From assembly GCF_901709675.1 (NCBI RefSeq), contig NC_051095.1:13157456-13221455 (forward strand): a stretch of 64,000 bases of DNA. The letters run 5' to 3'. The DNA comes from Syngnathus acus. Its lineage: Eukaryota; Chordata; Actinopteri; Syngnathiformes; Syngnathidae. This document shows, in pieces, positions 13,901-27,500 of the stretch. Each line of letters begins with the position of its first letter. Position 1 is the first letter of the stretch. Made by a program: the position numbers and the translations under genes. The notes under the pieces were generated by a model that worked only from the letters and a program-made list of their open reading frames with translations, was not told the DNA's origin and searched no databases.

Positions 13901-16900
13901 ATGGCGGGTTTACCACCGGGTGATCCGCAGCTAGTGTCAATGATAGTCAATCACTTAAAAACACAGGGACTCTTCGACCAGTTCAGGAGAGACTGCCTCG
14001 CAGATGTCGACACTAAGGTAACGACAACATAAATAGTGTAAAAGTAAAGTGTTGGTTGGACGCTTCGGTGGGCATGTTATTATTTCAAAGAACTGGTGAA
14101 ATCGGCTCACTGCATCATTTGGAATATGCTAGCTAACCACAACATTCCACGCACTTCTGCAAAAGTAGAACTAATAGTGTATTGCTAATTGCGATTAAAG
14201 GGATTTATTGCATTTTCTTTATCATACCCGCAATGTTACAAGCGGTCTTCATTTATCAGTCGTGCAGGTTTGCATGAAGCGTGTTTCAATAACGATATTG
14301 ATGCTGATCGTCCTCAAACTAGATTGAACGAAGATAGAAAAATCTCACGGCACACGGCAAACAAAAATGTCACACAAATATGAATGTAAATACTGAAAAA
14401 AGAGATTCTCTCATCTCAATTTTGATCATCATTTTGAGATGACTATAGCATCTCAATCAATGAACACAAAGCTGATGGACAGGGAGCCTTGGCAACAGGT
14501 GCCTTTTGAAAACAAACGGACGAGCATTTTCTGGTGTAGATGATCGGAGTATTTACAAATCATTTTGGGCCTTTGGAGCAATGGTTCTAAGCTGTTGGTA
14601 CCCTGAGATGCTGCCAATTCGCAAGAAATTATAATAAATACATGTATTGTTGAAAAATAACCCCCACCTTTTTAAATTTGCTTACATGTTCAAAGGGAAA
14701 TTTGAGACCACATTAAGAAACTTCAGCATGAACATGACAACTGCATGTATAAAAAGTGAATAAAGTAGATAAAGGTAAAAGAATACCTTTCAAATGTTTC
14801 AACTGATCTTTTTTGTTTTGTTTTTAGGAATGTGCAGCAATAGTTTGTCATCTTTTTGTTGGGGGTAAATGTGCGACGTTGACAAGCGCAACAGTTACAG
14901 TTGCCAGAACTGTATTTTTTTTAACAATTTATTTGCAACATTGCTGGACAAACATTGTTACATTTGAGTCGACACATAGCACCATGAAACGTTTGCATAT
15001 CTTTTACAGCCAGCATATCTGAACCTGAAACAACGAGTGGACAACTTTGTCTCCAATCACCTCTCCAACCATACATGGAGCCCCCAGTTGAACAAAAACC
15101 AGTTGCGGAACAACATCAGGCAGCTGGTGTTGCAGTTAGTATTTTTCTTCTTTTCCTTTTTTACAACTGCTCTCTATGCATTCATGTTTGAAATGAACTT
15201 AGCAAAATTCAAAGCAGTTCATCCCTCTTAGATCCGGCATGCTGGAGCAGGGTGTGGATAGAATCGTGGCCCAGGTGGTGGATCCCAAAGTCAACCACAT
15301 CTTCAGGCCGCAAGTAGAGAAAGTGGTCGACCAATTCGTGTCACCTGGCACCAGCAGCGAGGAGCCGCCGGGGCCGACGTCCTCGACGGAGACCCAAGTG
15401 GACGCTGTCATTCCTCAGCAGGGTACGTTTGATGTCATTTTCCAGTCACCTGCTCATCAATCAAATGTATGGTCAAATAGAGGATCTCATCATAGTTAAT
15501 TGAGACCATGTTATTGTTCAGCCTCAACATCTGTGCCGACATCCACTGCTGCCACAGACGCCATGTCCATCCTGGACGCCATTACCTCGCTTAACCAGGA
15601 GGCCAACATCAGGTCCACCGAGAAGGGACGCAAAGCCCTTGACGAGCCCGTTGAGGACGGCGAGCAGGACATGAGTCTGGATGAGGAAGAAGACAGGAAG
15701 ACGGAGGAGGAAGAGGCAGACCAAGCAAATCTGGGGGAGGAGCTCCGGGAATTAGAGGTAACGACAGTCGACGCTCCGGACCAGATGGACATTGGGAAGG
15801 AAATCTCCCCGGAGGAAATAAACATGCAGGAGGAAGAGCCACGAGGGGAAGACCAGGCTGAGGAGAAACTGAAAGTGGGTGTTAAAACAAGTGGGAAACC
15901 TTCAGAGGAGAAACAGGAGGAAGAAAACTACCAGGCCAAGCAGAAAGCCAAAGAGAGGATAAAAGAAGGTTGGTGACTACTAAGCTCGTTTTCAGTGAGC
16001 AATTGCTATGCGAAAAATGTAGCTGTCCCAAAAAAGAAATGACGTATGTCGAATTTGACTTTATTTCAGAAACTCAATTTGGAAATACTTGCATTTCAAT
16101 ACACAAGACATTATTAATCTAATATTTAGTGTTGTCGCTAATGTCTTAGTTAAGTTCCAAAAAATGTGGTGTGATAATTTGCAGAGTATTCTTTGGAGGA
16201 CTCTGATTTGGACGGCCTGAGTGACATCACTGTGAGTTCCGTGCACACCAGTGACCTGTCATCATTTGAAGGGGAGAGCGAAGACGAAGAGCCGTTGTCT
16301 GATTCCTCTGAGGAGGGCGAGCGTGCACCAGATGGTCTCACTTTATTTGTCCTATCTTTTTTCACCACAGATAGCACCATAATTATATGTCGGCTCATGC
16401 TTTTTCCCCCTTCTGTTCTCGCTTTTAAGGTGAAAACTTAGACAAGAGAGAAGCTGGTGAGGAGATGGGAGAAGAAGGCAAAGAGAGTAAGCCTCGCCGC
16501 AAGGCCTACGTCCACAAGCCCTTTCTGTACTCCCGTTACTATAGCGACTCTGATGACGAGGTCACTGTCGAGGAAAGACGGAGATCTGCGGTGAGTTGGA
16601 CAGATGAGGAATCAAGGAATTAAATCTTTTCTATTTTAACACATGCGAAAAGAAGTTGTGTCTGCACTTATATTCTGCAGTAATAATAAAAATATATATA
16701 TATAATTTAGTAAATCCCAATCACAATATTGAGAGGGGAAAAAAATTGCATTTTTCAAAATTGTTCAGTCCTAGAGTCTACTATCACCATGCGTGTATTT
16801 TCGATGTGCCCGTCAGGCCAAGGACAAAGAAGAACGTCTGCTCAAAAGGCAGCAAAATCGAGAGCGAATGGAAGAGAAACGCAAGATGAAAGCAGCACAG

Positions 16901-19900
16901 TCTGAAGAACAAGGTATTGCTATTTGGATTTGATGTTGTGTGAAGATGGGTGTGTCCATGTTTCAGCATCATCGTCTACTACCAAGTCCAATCTCTTTTG
17001 TGTCATATAGCTCAAAGTTTGTTCGCTGTGGTTCATAAATTACTCGATCATCAAATGTGTGTATCGTCAAGCTTAAAAGTGCTTGAAAAATCTTTACACA
17101 GCCAATGAATAGCTGAGTCGTTAGTTAGGCTGAAGAAATAAAATACATGTATACAATAAATGTAGTGAGTACCAGACGGTCAAATATTTGGATATGATAA
17201 AGTATGTCCAAACATTCTACGGTTTTCCTTCACTTGATTGTTGCTATTGGTGCCCAATAGTAATCTACTCTGGTTAATTTATAGAATATATTGTAAGATT
17301 ATGGACTTGCATCTGATTTTGTGTCTATTCTAAAGCTGAACTCAGTTGTTGTACTTGGTCATCATGTCCCGCACAGATCAGAAAAAACAGAAGAGCAGCC
17401 TGTCGGCTGGGCTCAAAACACCCCGAGCCAAAGAAGCCCGTAAAGAGCGTAAAGTTCTGGAGAAAAAAGTGGCTCTCAGCAGAATGAGGAAGCTCGACTC
17501 AAGGTGAGTCCAAAAGATCTCTCATGTGTACTTTGTGGCCTTTTTTTTATTTATTTTTTTATAAATTGAATCTGCTCATGATTGTGTTCATTCAGGAAAG
17601 AAGATGAGGTGACCAGCAAGAAAAAAGGAGAAGCAGGAGAAACATCAAAGAAATCAGTATGTGACCAACATGGGTGGAAGTAAAGTCAACAGTAAATATG
17701 ATGAGCAGCATAGTGGGGTAGTGGCGAACACATGGTCCTCACTGTTCTGAGCTTTGGGTTTCAAATCTGGTTCCCTTTATGAAGTTTGCATTTGTTTTTG
17801 CTCTCTAAATAATATACAAGTTGGGTTTGATGAAGCTTCTGAAATTGCTTCTGAAACAAACAAATCCAAAAAGATCTACAGAAATTCTGTAGAAAATGCT
17901 GATGAAGATATATTTTCCCTTTGGGTGGAAATATGGGGAAAAAAATTGCAGAAAAATTGGAACATACCCTAAAGTCAGTTATTTGTTCTGGCACCTGGTC
18001 CAAGCATAATAAAAAGGAGCGGGGGCAGTGCCCTCCGCGGACCTCTGTCTAGCTCTGCCACTGCATAGTTGTTAATATGAGTGTGAATGGTTGGGACAGG
18101 CTCCAGTGACAGAAAACGGATATGATGAGCTATTACTATTTTATCCTTTTCAGGAAGTAAAATCAACACCATTGCGCAGCCTACATCAGAAGCTGGTGAG
18201 AAATCAGTCCGAGTCTTCGGTGCCTGACGAGAGGCACCGAATTACAAGCGGGAGTGGCGGCATCTCGGAAGATTTGGGTGACGCCAAGAAGCTCCCTGAC
18301 AAAAGTCGCACGCACGCCTTCATCTTGGACTTGGAGCTGGGCTCACAGGAGGCTCTCAGGCAGCGATCCGTCGGGAAGTTTGACCGCCCGTCCCGCAAGG
18401 AGCGCAAGGAGAAGGAACGCTCGATGTCTGAGGAGCTCCCCAAGCTCAAACTGAAGCAGGAGAAGAAATCCGAATTCCAGGTCAACGAATCTCAGCAAAA
18501 GGAGAGCATGACTGCCAGGACGTCCTCTGATGAGAGAAGTGAGAAAAAGCCTAAAGTGAAAAATGAGAAGAAAATGACCAGTACAAAGGAACCGAAGACT
18601 TCTGCTCCCGAAGCTGATGAGGCTTCAGCCAAGAGGATGCGGGCTCTGTCTGTTGACAAAGACAAGAGTCGTGAGAAAGACAAGATGAAAGAGAAAGAAA
18701 AGACAAAAGGGGCTAAAATAGCCAAAAGTGAGTCAAAGCAAGCGCTCCATCATGATTCTTCTGGCTCCTCTGAGGATCGGCCTGAGGTGGCACAAGGAGT
18801 GGACAGCGGTAAGAAGAAAGAGAAACACGGCAAAGACATCCTGAAAAGGTCCAAGAGCCACAGTGAGGACAAACCCAAACTAAAAACGGAAAACAAAGAA
18901 AAGACAAAAGCAGAGCAACCCAACAAGACTCTCGCCGACAGCGACAAATCCCCAAAGAGAGTCAAACAAGCAGAGAAAGGAAAACCCATGGAAAAATCCA
19001 AACCCAGAGAGGAACTCAAGTCCCACACGGCATCCAAGACGGACAAAAAAACTCACAGTTTGGACATTCGTGGGGCCTCGGGTGCCAGCAAACCTGAGAA
19101 GGAAAAGAAGAAGGAGGGCCCTGTGAAGGAGCAGAGGAGAAGCTCTGAAGAGGCTGTTGTCAAGAGCGCAAAGAAAAAAGCGGACAAGAAAGAGAAGAAA
19201 GAGGAGAACCACGAGGGGAAGAAAGCACCCACAGAAGACAAGGTTGACAAGTCAGACATGTCTGTTTCCACGGAGGCCGAGGAGACGCCAATGCAAGCGA
19301 CACTCGCCGAATCGGCCATCGTCTCCTCTGACGGCGCTTGCGAACCTTTCAGCGACATCGCCCCCGAAGCGGAGACGCCAGTGCAGGAAATGCCCGTCGT
19401 GCCACCGGAGGCCGACGCTCTGCTGACGCTGATGGACGTGTGCACCTCGGCCATGGATGCCAGGCTGCACGCGGCGGTCGGCGGCGAGCACGGCCAACTG
19501 CAGGCGACCCTGCAGGACGCCGACATGAAGATGAAAGAGGCGGCCCTCACGCTGCTCTCCATGGACCCCGACAGCGCTTTGTCTTCTGCCTTCATGAGTC
19601 ACGGACTAAAAGAGGAGACGGAGGAGCCGATGCCCAAGGAGAACAAGCAGAACCCACAAGAAGAGGCTTCTGACTTTGTGTACCAGACTGTGAAGGATGA
19701 GGGTGACAAATTGAACAGTGAAGGTAATGTGATTTGATTGTCAAATTCAGTTCTTTTTACACAAGTATCTGCCCTCTAACAAGTCCAAAAAAGGGAACAT
19801 TTACAACAGGTGTTCGCAGCCAATCAAGTGTATTCCAAAAAAGTTTCGAATGGTTATCCAGTGCTTTCTTGATGTGCGACTTGTTTGTTTAAATCCAATC

Positions 19901-22900
19901 GTGATGTTTTCCTCTGAACAGAAAAATCTGAAATGGATGCAGCAAGTGACAAACCCCCCTTGCTGCCTGCTGTCCAGGTAAACCATCTTGCTCCCTTCAA
20001 GCTTTTAGTTTAGTTTATTCTAATTTAGTTCTCAGTCTTAATTTCAAACATACAAACGTAGACTTTGATGAGACACTACTTTAAAGTCTTGAAGTGACCA
20101 TTCTGTACGTGTGTGTGCAGGAGAAAGACTCCAAGCCACAAGACCTTTCTTCGAATGAAAAGACTCAAACTGGAGAGAAAGCTGTCGACTCAGCGCTAGC
20201 TGAAAATGAGGCAGCACCTTCTGATGAACATGGTAAATGCATTCAAATATCCCATAGGTCAGAAATATGATTGCAGAATTTTTTGGTGACGCTGACTGTT
20301 CGATTGAAGACGCTCCAGTTGCTGATGACGGCACAGGAAACGTGGAGGGGAATGTTGCTGTGCATTCTTGTGAGGCAGCTACTCTAGAGCATGTTGACAG
20401 TCCACAAGGTGAGCACGCATGTTACAAAAAGGCACTTTTCTCCATCTGACATAACATCTTGTCTCGTGTCATCTTCAGTGCAAACCGCGTCAGATGTCGT
20501 CGACACGCTGACACGGGCCAATGTGAGAAAATTGACTCTCCTTTTTCTTAGTTATCATAAATGAGATTAAAATGTAACAATTTATCTTCTGAATCATAGG
20601 CAGACGAGATATTAGCCATGAAGCAGATGGACGTCGGTAAGGGTACGTGATGATTTTATGCACAAGCTGTGGCCCACCACATTGCAGTTTGTTTTTTTCC
20701 GTGCAAAATTCGAAACACTCTCAACAATGCATTTCTGCATCACGACAGACTACAAGCGCAGTAGGAAATGATGACTATTTATTGATTTCAATTTTGTTAA
20801 TAGCTGCATCAGGCAAACTGGATCTGCAAAAACAGGAAGAGGAGGAGCATGGTGCACAAACTGTAAGTTAGCTGTTTTGTTCACTAGGTAACAGTCCACA
20901 GCTTTATCACTTTCCAATCTTCTTTAGGTGGAACTCTGCTTTCCAACTGGAGTGGTCACAGAACCCAAGAGTGGAACAGAAATGGCCAAACAAGAAAGTG
21001 TGTTATTGGAATACTTGTTTGAGACCTTGATGGCAATATGATTCCAAGTTGAACCACGATTGCTATGTTTTTGTTGTCTTTGTCAACATTGATCTAGGTG
21101 AGAGCTCAGACATCCGTGAGCCTGAGAAGAACTCTGAGGTGTCCAAGAAGGTAATTCTTACACGCGCAGTGGGATCATCTTTGATGCCTTAGGTGTTGCA
21201 ATTGTGTGTGTAACATTTCCTTCTTTTTCACAGCAGGAAAGAGGACGAGGCAGACCGAAACGAAAGCTGTCAAATCAGAATGTTGCAGCAGTGAATGAAT
21301 GCGGTAATAATTCTGAGATGGTAGAAGTGTGGCAGTTTTGCCAAAGGGAGCTTTGACAACACCCACTTCATTTGTCCAGTAGGTAGCGATCAGGATGCAA
21401 AAGAACCGTCACCTGAGGTTAGAGACGCTCGATGTTGATTTATTCAAGAAAAAAGAAAGGTGAAATAAACTTTTTTTTTTTTGTTGTTGGCAGGAAACTG
21501 AGCAGCCGAAGGTTGTGGAGGTGAAAACGCCGCGCAGGGGACGATCGTCAAAAGCCGCGGAAGAAGTGGAGGAGGAGCCGCTGAAGCAATTGGAGAAAAA
21601 GGAGCAGACGCCAGGTCGCAGAGGGAGACGTCCAGCAGCCAAGGGTATCGCTGCTGGTAAGACTGCAATCAAGTACATTTATTACACTCATTTTCAATGT
21701 GCACTCCGGTAATGGAGTGTATTTTGAATTTATTTTTGCCGGAAGAAATAATAGAAAGCGTATTAAGGTTAACTTTTCATTCACTTCTGTACTGATAAAA
21801 TTATATTTAACATAAAGGTTAAATGTGACAGCTACGGAAGCAGAAGTGAGACCTAGTTTTTGTTTTACACTTAAACGTCAAGGTATATACATAACTGAAT
21901 AACCATTCGATTCACTGAATAACCATCCCGAAATTCTACTGTACTGTAGATCGGATTGAAATGAAGGCCTCATTATCAGATGAACCCGCAGTGAAGAAGA
22001 AGAGATCAGCGAAGAATGGAGAAGTGGGAGATGAAATTATCAAGAACACCAGTGAGGAGGCCATGAAGGACACAAGTAAGGAGGCCACTGCAGAAACAAG
22101 TGGGGAGGACACAAATGAGGCTCGGACCGGCACAAGTGCGGAGACCATAAGTGAAGAAACCCTAAAGAGCACAAGTGAAGAGATGATGGATGAGGCTGGA
22201 AAGGGCACAAGTGAGGAAGCTATGCAAGTGACAGATGAGCAGGCTTCAAATGGTAAAAGTGAGGAAGCGACTACAAATACGAGCGTGGAGACCATCAAAG
22301 ACACAAGTGAGGAAGCAGTAGAAGACTCTCATGAGAAGGCGACCAAGGACTCAAATGAGGAAGCCACAACCGATGTTAGTGAAGAGAGAACAAAGGACAC
22401 AAATGAGGAAGCATCTAAGGACACAAATGAAAAGGCATCTAAGGACACAAATGAAAAGGCATCTAAGGACACAAGTGAGGAGGCATCTAAGGATACCAGT
22501 GAGGAGGCATCTAAGGATACCAGTGAGGAGGCATCTAAGGATACCAGTGAGGAGGCATCTAAGGATACAAGTGAGGAGGCATCTAAGGACATAAGTGAGG
22601 AGGCATACAAGGACCTGATTGAGGAGGCATCTAAAGACACAAGTGAGGAGGCATCTAAGGGCACAAGTGAGATGGCATCTGAGAACACAAGTGAAGAGAC
22701 ATCTAAGGACACAAGTGAGATGGCAACTATGGAAACAAATGAGGATGCCATAATGGATGCTACTGACGAGTACACAAGTGAAGAGGGCATCAAGGACACA
22801 CACGAGGAGACAATGAAGGACACAAGTAAGAGACAGCTCTTTTAAAATCTTGTGGGTGTGATTCACGGTGTCTAAATCAGTCAACACTTTTTCAGTTTCT

Positions 22901-24224
22901 ACCCCCAAAAACGAGGAGGCAAAGGTGGAGAGCGGCAGTGAGAAGAAACCCGACGTTGTACGTGGGCGGGAAAGTTTAAAATGCTGTCTTCTTATTTGAC
23001 TTACTTTGTCATTCTCATGCCAACTTCAAATCCTGTAAGAGAGTATTATGGAATGTCTTCAGGTTGACGAGCAGCAAGGTTCCACTCCCAAGAAGCCGGC
23101 TCGGAGGGGAAGACCGCCCAAGGCCGCAATGGCCTTAAATGACTCAGGTTCTTCTTTGTTGTCCCTCTTGAGTGATTCTGAATAAAACTAAACGGAGAGT
23201 ATTTTTTTAAGTCGACATCTGCGGTCCTACTATCAGATAAAAAAGAGAAGACTGCAGCTGAAAAGGAGGCGGAGCAGAATGACGAGGACGAGATGGGTGG
23301 AGAGAAAGACCACGACGGCAAAGAAAAGAAAGGCCGAGCTACAACGCGCTTGGCATCTCGTCTGGAAGCTGAAAGGTGATTCCTTACTTCTGCTTTGATG
23401 ACCAACGTGTACACAGTCATTTTGAATATTGTAGAAGAGTTTGTTCATAATTGAACTACTTTCAATTCAAAAAGTGAAACTTGCATTTTATGCAGATTAA
23501 TTCAACACATTCAAAAGGTTAATTCCTACCTCATTTTTATGAAAATGTTTGTGTTATCTTATGTAGTATTCTCATTTCATGAGATGATGCATTTTATGTT
23601 TTTATTATCTGTAGGCTCTAACCGTTAAAAGTACAAAAAATATAATAATGAAGATTTTCACTCCGTCCAATATGGAGAAAAAATAATCATGGTTATTTTC
23701 TTTGATATTGAAGCGTGTGTGCGCGTGCGCCTTGGCCTCTTGGGGTCAGTATGGTGCTGTGCATTCATGGAATACACACTTAACATTAAGCTACAAAGAG
23801 TAGAAGAAAATATGAATGTTTGTCTTTTTATGGTTGCCATTTCAAGTCTTGTACAACGGTACTGCGTATTTATATATAATAGGAATTGTTTTAATAATTG
23901 CCTACAGCTGACATGCGTGTCATATTTATTGGTCATTTTCAGAAACAAGCCCAGCAAACCTTCCACGAGGGCCAGTCGACTGAGCGGCAAAGACGAGACT
24001 GCAGCTGCTGCGCGGTCAGTTCATCTTCATCACCTCACACCCATGCACGCACGTTTGCAAAGCATTGTTTTTGCCCTTCTAGTGGAACCAGGAGCCCGGC
24101 AAACGGCACCAAGGGGGCCCGCAAACTGGAGGCCAGCCCTGCTGCTGTGCGAACGCGAGGAGGGCAGAAGCCAGAGGAGCCCCCGGCCAAACGAGGAAAA
24201 CGCTGCTCTCACGTAAACAATTAA
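13901..24224 (+). CDS. bod1l1: Biorientation of chromosomes in cell division 1-like protein, about 27 coding exons
   Basis: In mammals BOD1L1 protects stalled replication forks and associates with SETD1A. Exons: 13901-14017, 15010-15134, 15232-15422, 15522-15968, 16185-16334, 16430-16590, 16817-16913, 17377-17503, 17596-17656, 18154-19723, 19922-19977, 20121-20232, 20277-20408, 20479-20522, 20600-20642, 20804-20862, 20928-20997, 21098-21150, 21234-21303, 21383-21417, 21494-21656, 21950-22825, 22896-22957, 23063-23147, 23237-23375, 23943-24014 and 24083-24224. These sum to about 1,750 aa; human BOD1L1 is about 3,050 aa. Residues 1-115 are the BOD1/COMPASS-Shg1 region (LVSMIVNHLKTQGLFDQF, QVVDPKVNHIFRPQVEK). 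AMSILDAITSLNQEAN and SVHTSDLSSFEGE are BOD1L1-specific. Exon 10 is very Lys/Glu-rich. AT-hook-like motifs occur in exons 19, 21 and 24. The phase fits at every junction. Small exons 11-20 are the least certain. Confidence 0.9.
17704..18125 (+). repeat. Degenerate relic of the dispersed repeat in bod1l1 intron 9
   Basis: The head-like block (GTGGCGAACACATGGTCCTC, GGGTTTCAAATCTGG) at 17720-17775 and the tail-like block (GTTGGGACAGGCTCCAG, GAAAACGGATATGATG) at 18092-18128 match the family at 6875-7210. The middle is missing. The upstream ATG at 18091 belongs to this relic, not to the gene. Confidence 0.55.
22030..22825 (+). repeat. 24-bp coding minisatellite in bod1l1 exon 22
   Basis: The unit GAGGCATCTAAGGACACAAG plus four bases encodes an eight-residue repeat, EEASKDTS. 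The core array at about 22405-22690 holds a dozen units, three of them identical in tandem. Degenerate copies extend to both sides. Because the unit is a multiple of three, the reverse strand also stays open. Copy number changes would add or remove eight residues without a frameshift. Confidence 0.9.
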
Positions 24225-24499
24225 ATTTAGACGCTTGCATCTGTGCTTGGGGAGGGCAGGGCGCACAGCTCAGCAGACAAAGCAGTATATCAAGTTGTGC
24301 TTCTGATCACACTCCTTCATTCCTTTTTTAAGCGCTCACAAGTAGGGATAATTAAATGTGGTCACACACAATCTTGAGAATATTAGCGTTATTTTGTAGT
24401 AAAATATTCATTCTGTGAATGACAAAATGTGTTTGTCGTTACATGTGTGTGTATATATATATTCTTCTTTCATTAACACGTCAGACATTTTTGTCTTAC

Positions 24500-24505
24500 A
24501 ATAAA
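24500..24505 (+). promoter_or_regulatory. Candidate bod1l1 poly(A) signal
   Basis: AATAAA occurs about 280 nt after the bod1l1 stop codon, and no earlier AATAAA was noticed. Confidence 0.5.
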
Positions 24506-24509
24506 AAAA

Positions 24510-27500
24510 ATTCATACATTCTTTTTTCATTTTTTGATTAAATATTGACGTCATAAAGTTTGACTTTACACGACTGAAATGTTGAGGGGATACCGGTGAC
24601 ATTCTAAAATGAACTTAAAATTCAGAATAACCTTTTGAGGTGATCTTAGTTTGACCTCTCCACCTTTGAATTTATACATCCAACTGTTCAATGGTTCAAT
24701 ACTTTCGACACAACTGGCTGTTCACCGTTGCAAAAAGTGACACCGGACTCTCACTTCACCTGCTGTGATGTGTCAAAAACAATTTTATACATCACGCCAT
24801 ATGCCACTGGTGACATCTATCGTCTAATCTTAACGGTATGATGTTCTGCTGCGGAAATATTCCACCTAGCTGGATTCGGTGTAACTAGGTTTTTTGATAT
24901 AAGAAAAATAGACCAAAATTATTTCAAAACCTTTCCCACCAATAATGTGACCTGTGACCAGTACAAGTCAATTGAAAATATGCATCAAACAATGGTTGCA
25001 CAAGTGTGCACACCCTCTTATGACTGGGATTAATGTTCAAAACAAGATTAGATTTTTTATGTAACTACAAGGTAAATTTTCCTTGTGGACTCCACTTTGA
25101 TATCTAGGACATTTTTCAATAAATGTATGTAAAAACTAAAATGGCCCCTAATCGGAAAAAGCTTCCCCACCCTTTACCTTCTCATATTAATAGGACTGTA
25201 AAAGCCCACACATAAGTCTTAAATGGCATCTAAGTCAACCTCCCTTTTCTGTATTAAGCGGTCTGTCTTGTGGCTTCTCCATTTCGTGGCATGCGAGCGA
25301 AATTCCTCATTGGGATACAAGGAGTTAAAAAAAAAAAGGAGAGAGAGATCCCGGCTCACTTAAAAGGCTGCTTCCCTTCTCTTTTCTCCCACTTTCCATC
25401 CTTGAGCTTGATTGAGTGTGCCATCCAGATGGGGATATTTGGTGAGAATTTCTTTTTAGAAGGGGAGAGGGCATTTATTGCAAATGACTCTTGGCAGTGT
25501 CCCCCCTGCCACTCCACCCACCGCCCCCCTTTGCTCCATCTGAACATAATTTGGCAGCAATTCTCTCAAAAGATGTGTGCTTATGGGAGATGTTAAAAAT
25601 GGATGGTTAACAGGGACGTTAGTCGCCATCGCGTTGCTCAGGCACATTTCTTTTTAGAACAATATTTAAGTTACGCGATGGGGCAGGTTGAGAAGGGAAA
25701 AAAATGGGATTGGCATAGTTAGGCTTACGTGCCGTTTAAGCTGATTTCCTCACTGTACAGCTGGCAGGGAGTTGATTGTCATTGTCATTATATTTTATTA
25801 TTATGGGATATTAGGGCATCATGTCTCTGCAGCCAGAGGAGAGAAAAAAAGAAGCCACCACTATAAACAGTTTCCCGGCAGAGCCATTAAGTGCAAAGAT
25901 CATTTTTCAAGAACTCTCCCCCCCTTTCAGAAACTAAGATTCATTCTTACCAGCAGAGGGAGCCCTCATGTCTGCAGAAGCGACTTTTGCGCAGTTAAAA
26001 AAGGGTGAAGTGAAAATTTCAAGGCGACGTTTGTCACAAATAAACAGACAATCCAACAAATTGTTTTGCAGATTTTCTATTATGAAATTATATTCCGCAA
26101 CAAAGAAATTAGTTTATTGAACTGATGTCCAATGCACTATTTGTTTGAGTCAAACCCATTCCAGCCTCCTTTAATAATTCGTATTACGGTAGGTTAGTAA
26201 ATCCAACAGTTAAAATAGAGTAATAATATATGTAAAAGTGATTAATATTTTTTTAAATCAAATATTCCAATCACATGCAGCATAATGCAGCAAGTCAAAC
26301 ATCTATTTTTTCTGGGTGAAAATATATTTATCTATTTATTCATTTCTATTTTTAGCATAACCTGACTTACATGCATACATCATTTTATTAGAAACAAAAT
26401 ATCAAAATCTTAAATAAATTTGCATTGTTTAAATGACATTGGCGATTTAAACGTTTCGCAGCCATGCAAAGCATTTTTGAGGTTATATACGCAGACGATT
26501 AAATATTTTTATGAAATTAATCACATTGCATTGAATTAATAACATCTAATAACCAATATTTAAACAATAATGAATAAGTCATTTTTGGTTCTCTTGAAAC
26601 GTGATTCTTTTCAATGGCTCATTTCCTAAGTACGGTATTCAGCTTTACAATTCATTTCGTTCTGTATGTTTCATTTAATTTTAATTCCGTGTTTATATGA
26701 AGTGTTTTTTTTTTCAATGAGCAATATTTGCCATTTTGATCATCCATACATGCAGATACAGTAGGAACAGAAAGACAAAGCACGAGTACAGTATAATAAG
26801 AACAACAAGGTGTGGTGTTGCATGAAAATATCCAGATGTTATCGTTACTGCATCATTGTGCTTTTTACAGCGACAAACGTAATTGAGCTCTGCAGCTGAA
26901 GGACAACTGAGATCTGGAATTATTGTATTGAAAACTAATGAAATGGTCATATGACCTCGTTGTTGTTCCGCAAAGCTGATACAGTCCAGCGACCACTATA
27001 TATATAGTAATTGGGATGATGACCAAAAAAAATACTCATACGTAATTCCATTATATTTCACAACGGACGCCTTTATGATTACGCAACGAAATCCGGGATT
27101 TCTATTTTCTTCAAGCTAATTTAGAATGAGCGTGGACGACAAACGAGCAAAGCAAATATGAGCATTAAAAATAAAATCTTACTTTTTTTGCGTCCTATCT
27201 CAACTCGTTTTTAATTACTTTTCTATTTTTGTCAATTTATCCGTTAATTCTTCAACACGTTAAAAGAAAATTTCATATTTCTCGCATAGTTTTAAACGTC
27301 TTTTAAAACAATATTCTTCATTTTATGCATTTCAAGTAACGTAATAAGTGCACTTTAGTTCATATTTATGGGTATTTTTCGAATTAGCACAGAATTGCAT
27401 GTTTTTCTTAAACACATTTTAAAGCGTTCCTTTTTGTAACAAATCGAGAATAAGAAATAATTTATCTTGATATATTCCATTAATTTAAAATTATGTATTA

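Noticed and set aside
19053-19595. 180-aa antisense frame opposite bod1l1 exon 10
   Set aside because: Shadow of a Lys/Glu-rich coding exon; the reverse strand becomes Ser/Phe-rich and open by composition.
22405-22690. CRISPR-like array
   Set aside because: The units abut with no unique spacers and are translated in a eukaryotic exon.
22351-22908. 185-aa antisense frame opposite the bod1l1 repeat exon
   Set aside because: It is a by-product of a 24-bp tandem repeat whose period is a multiple of three.
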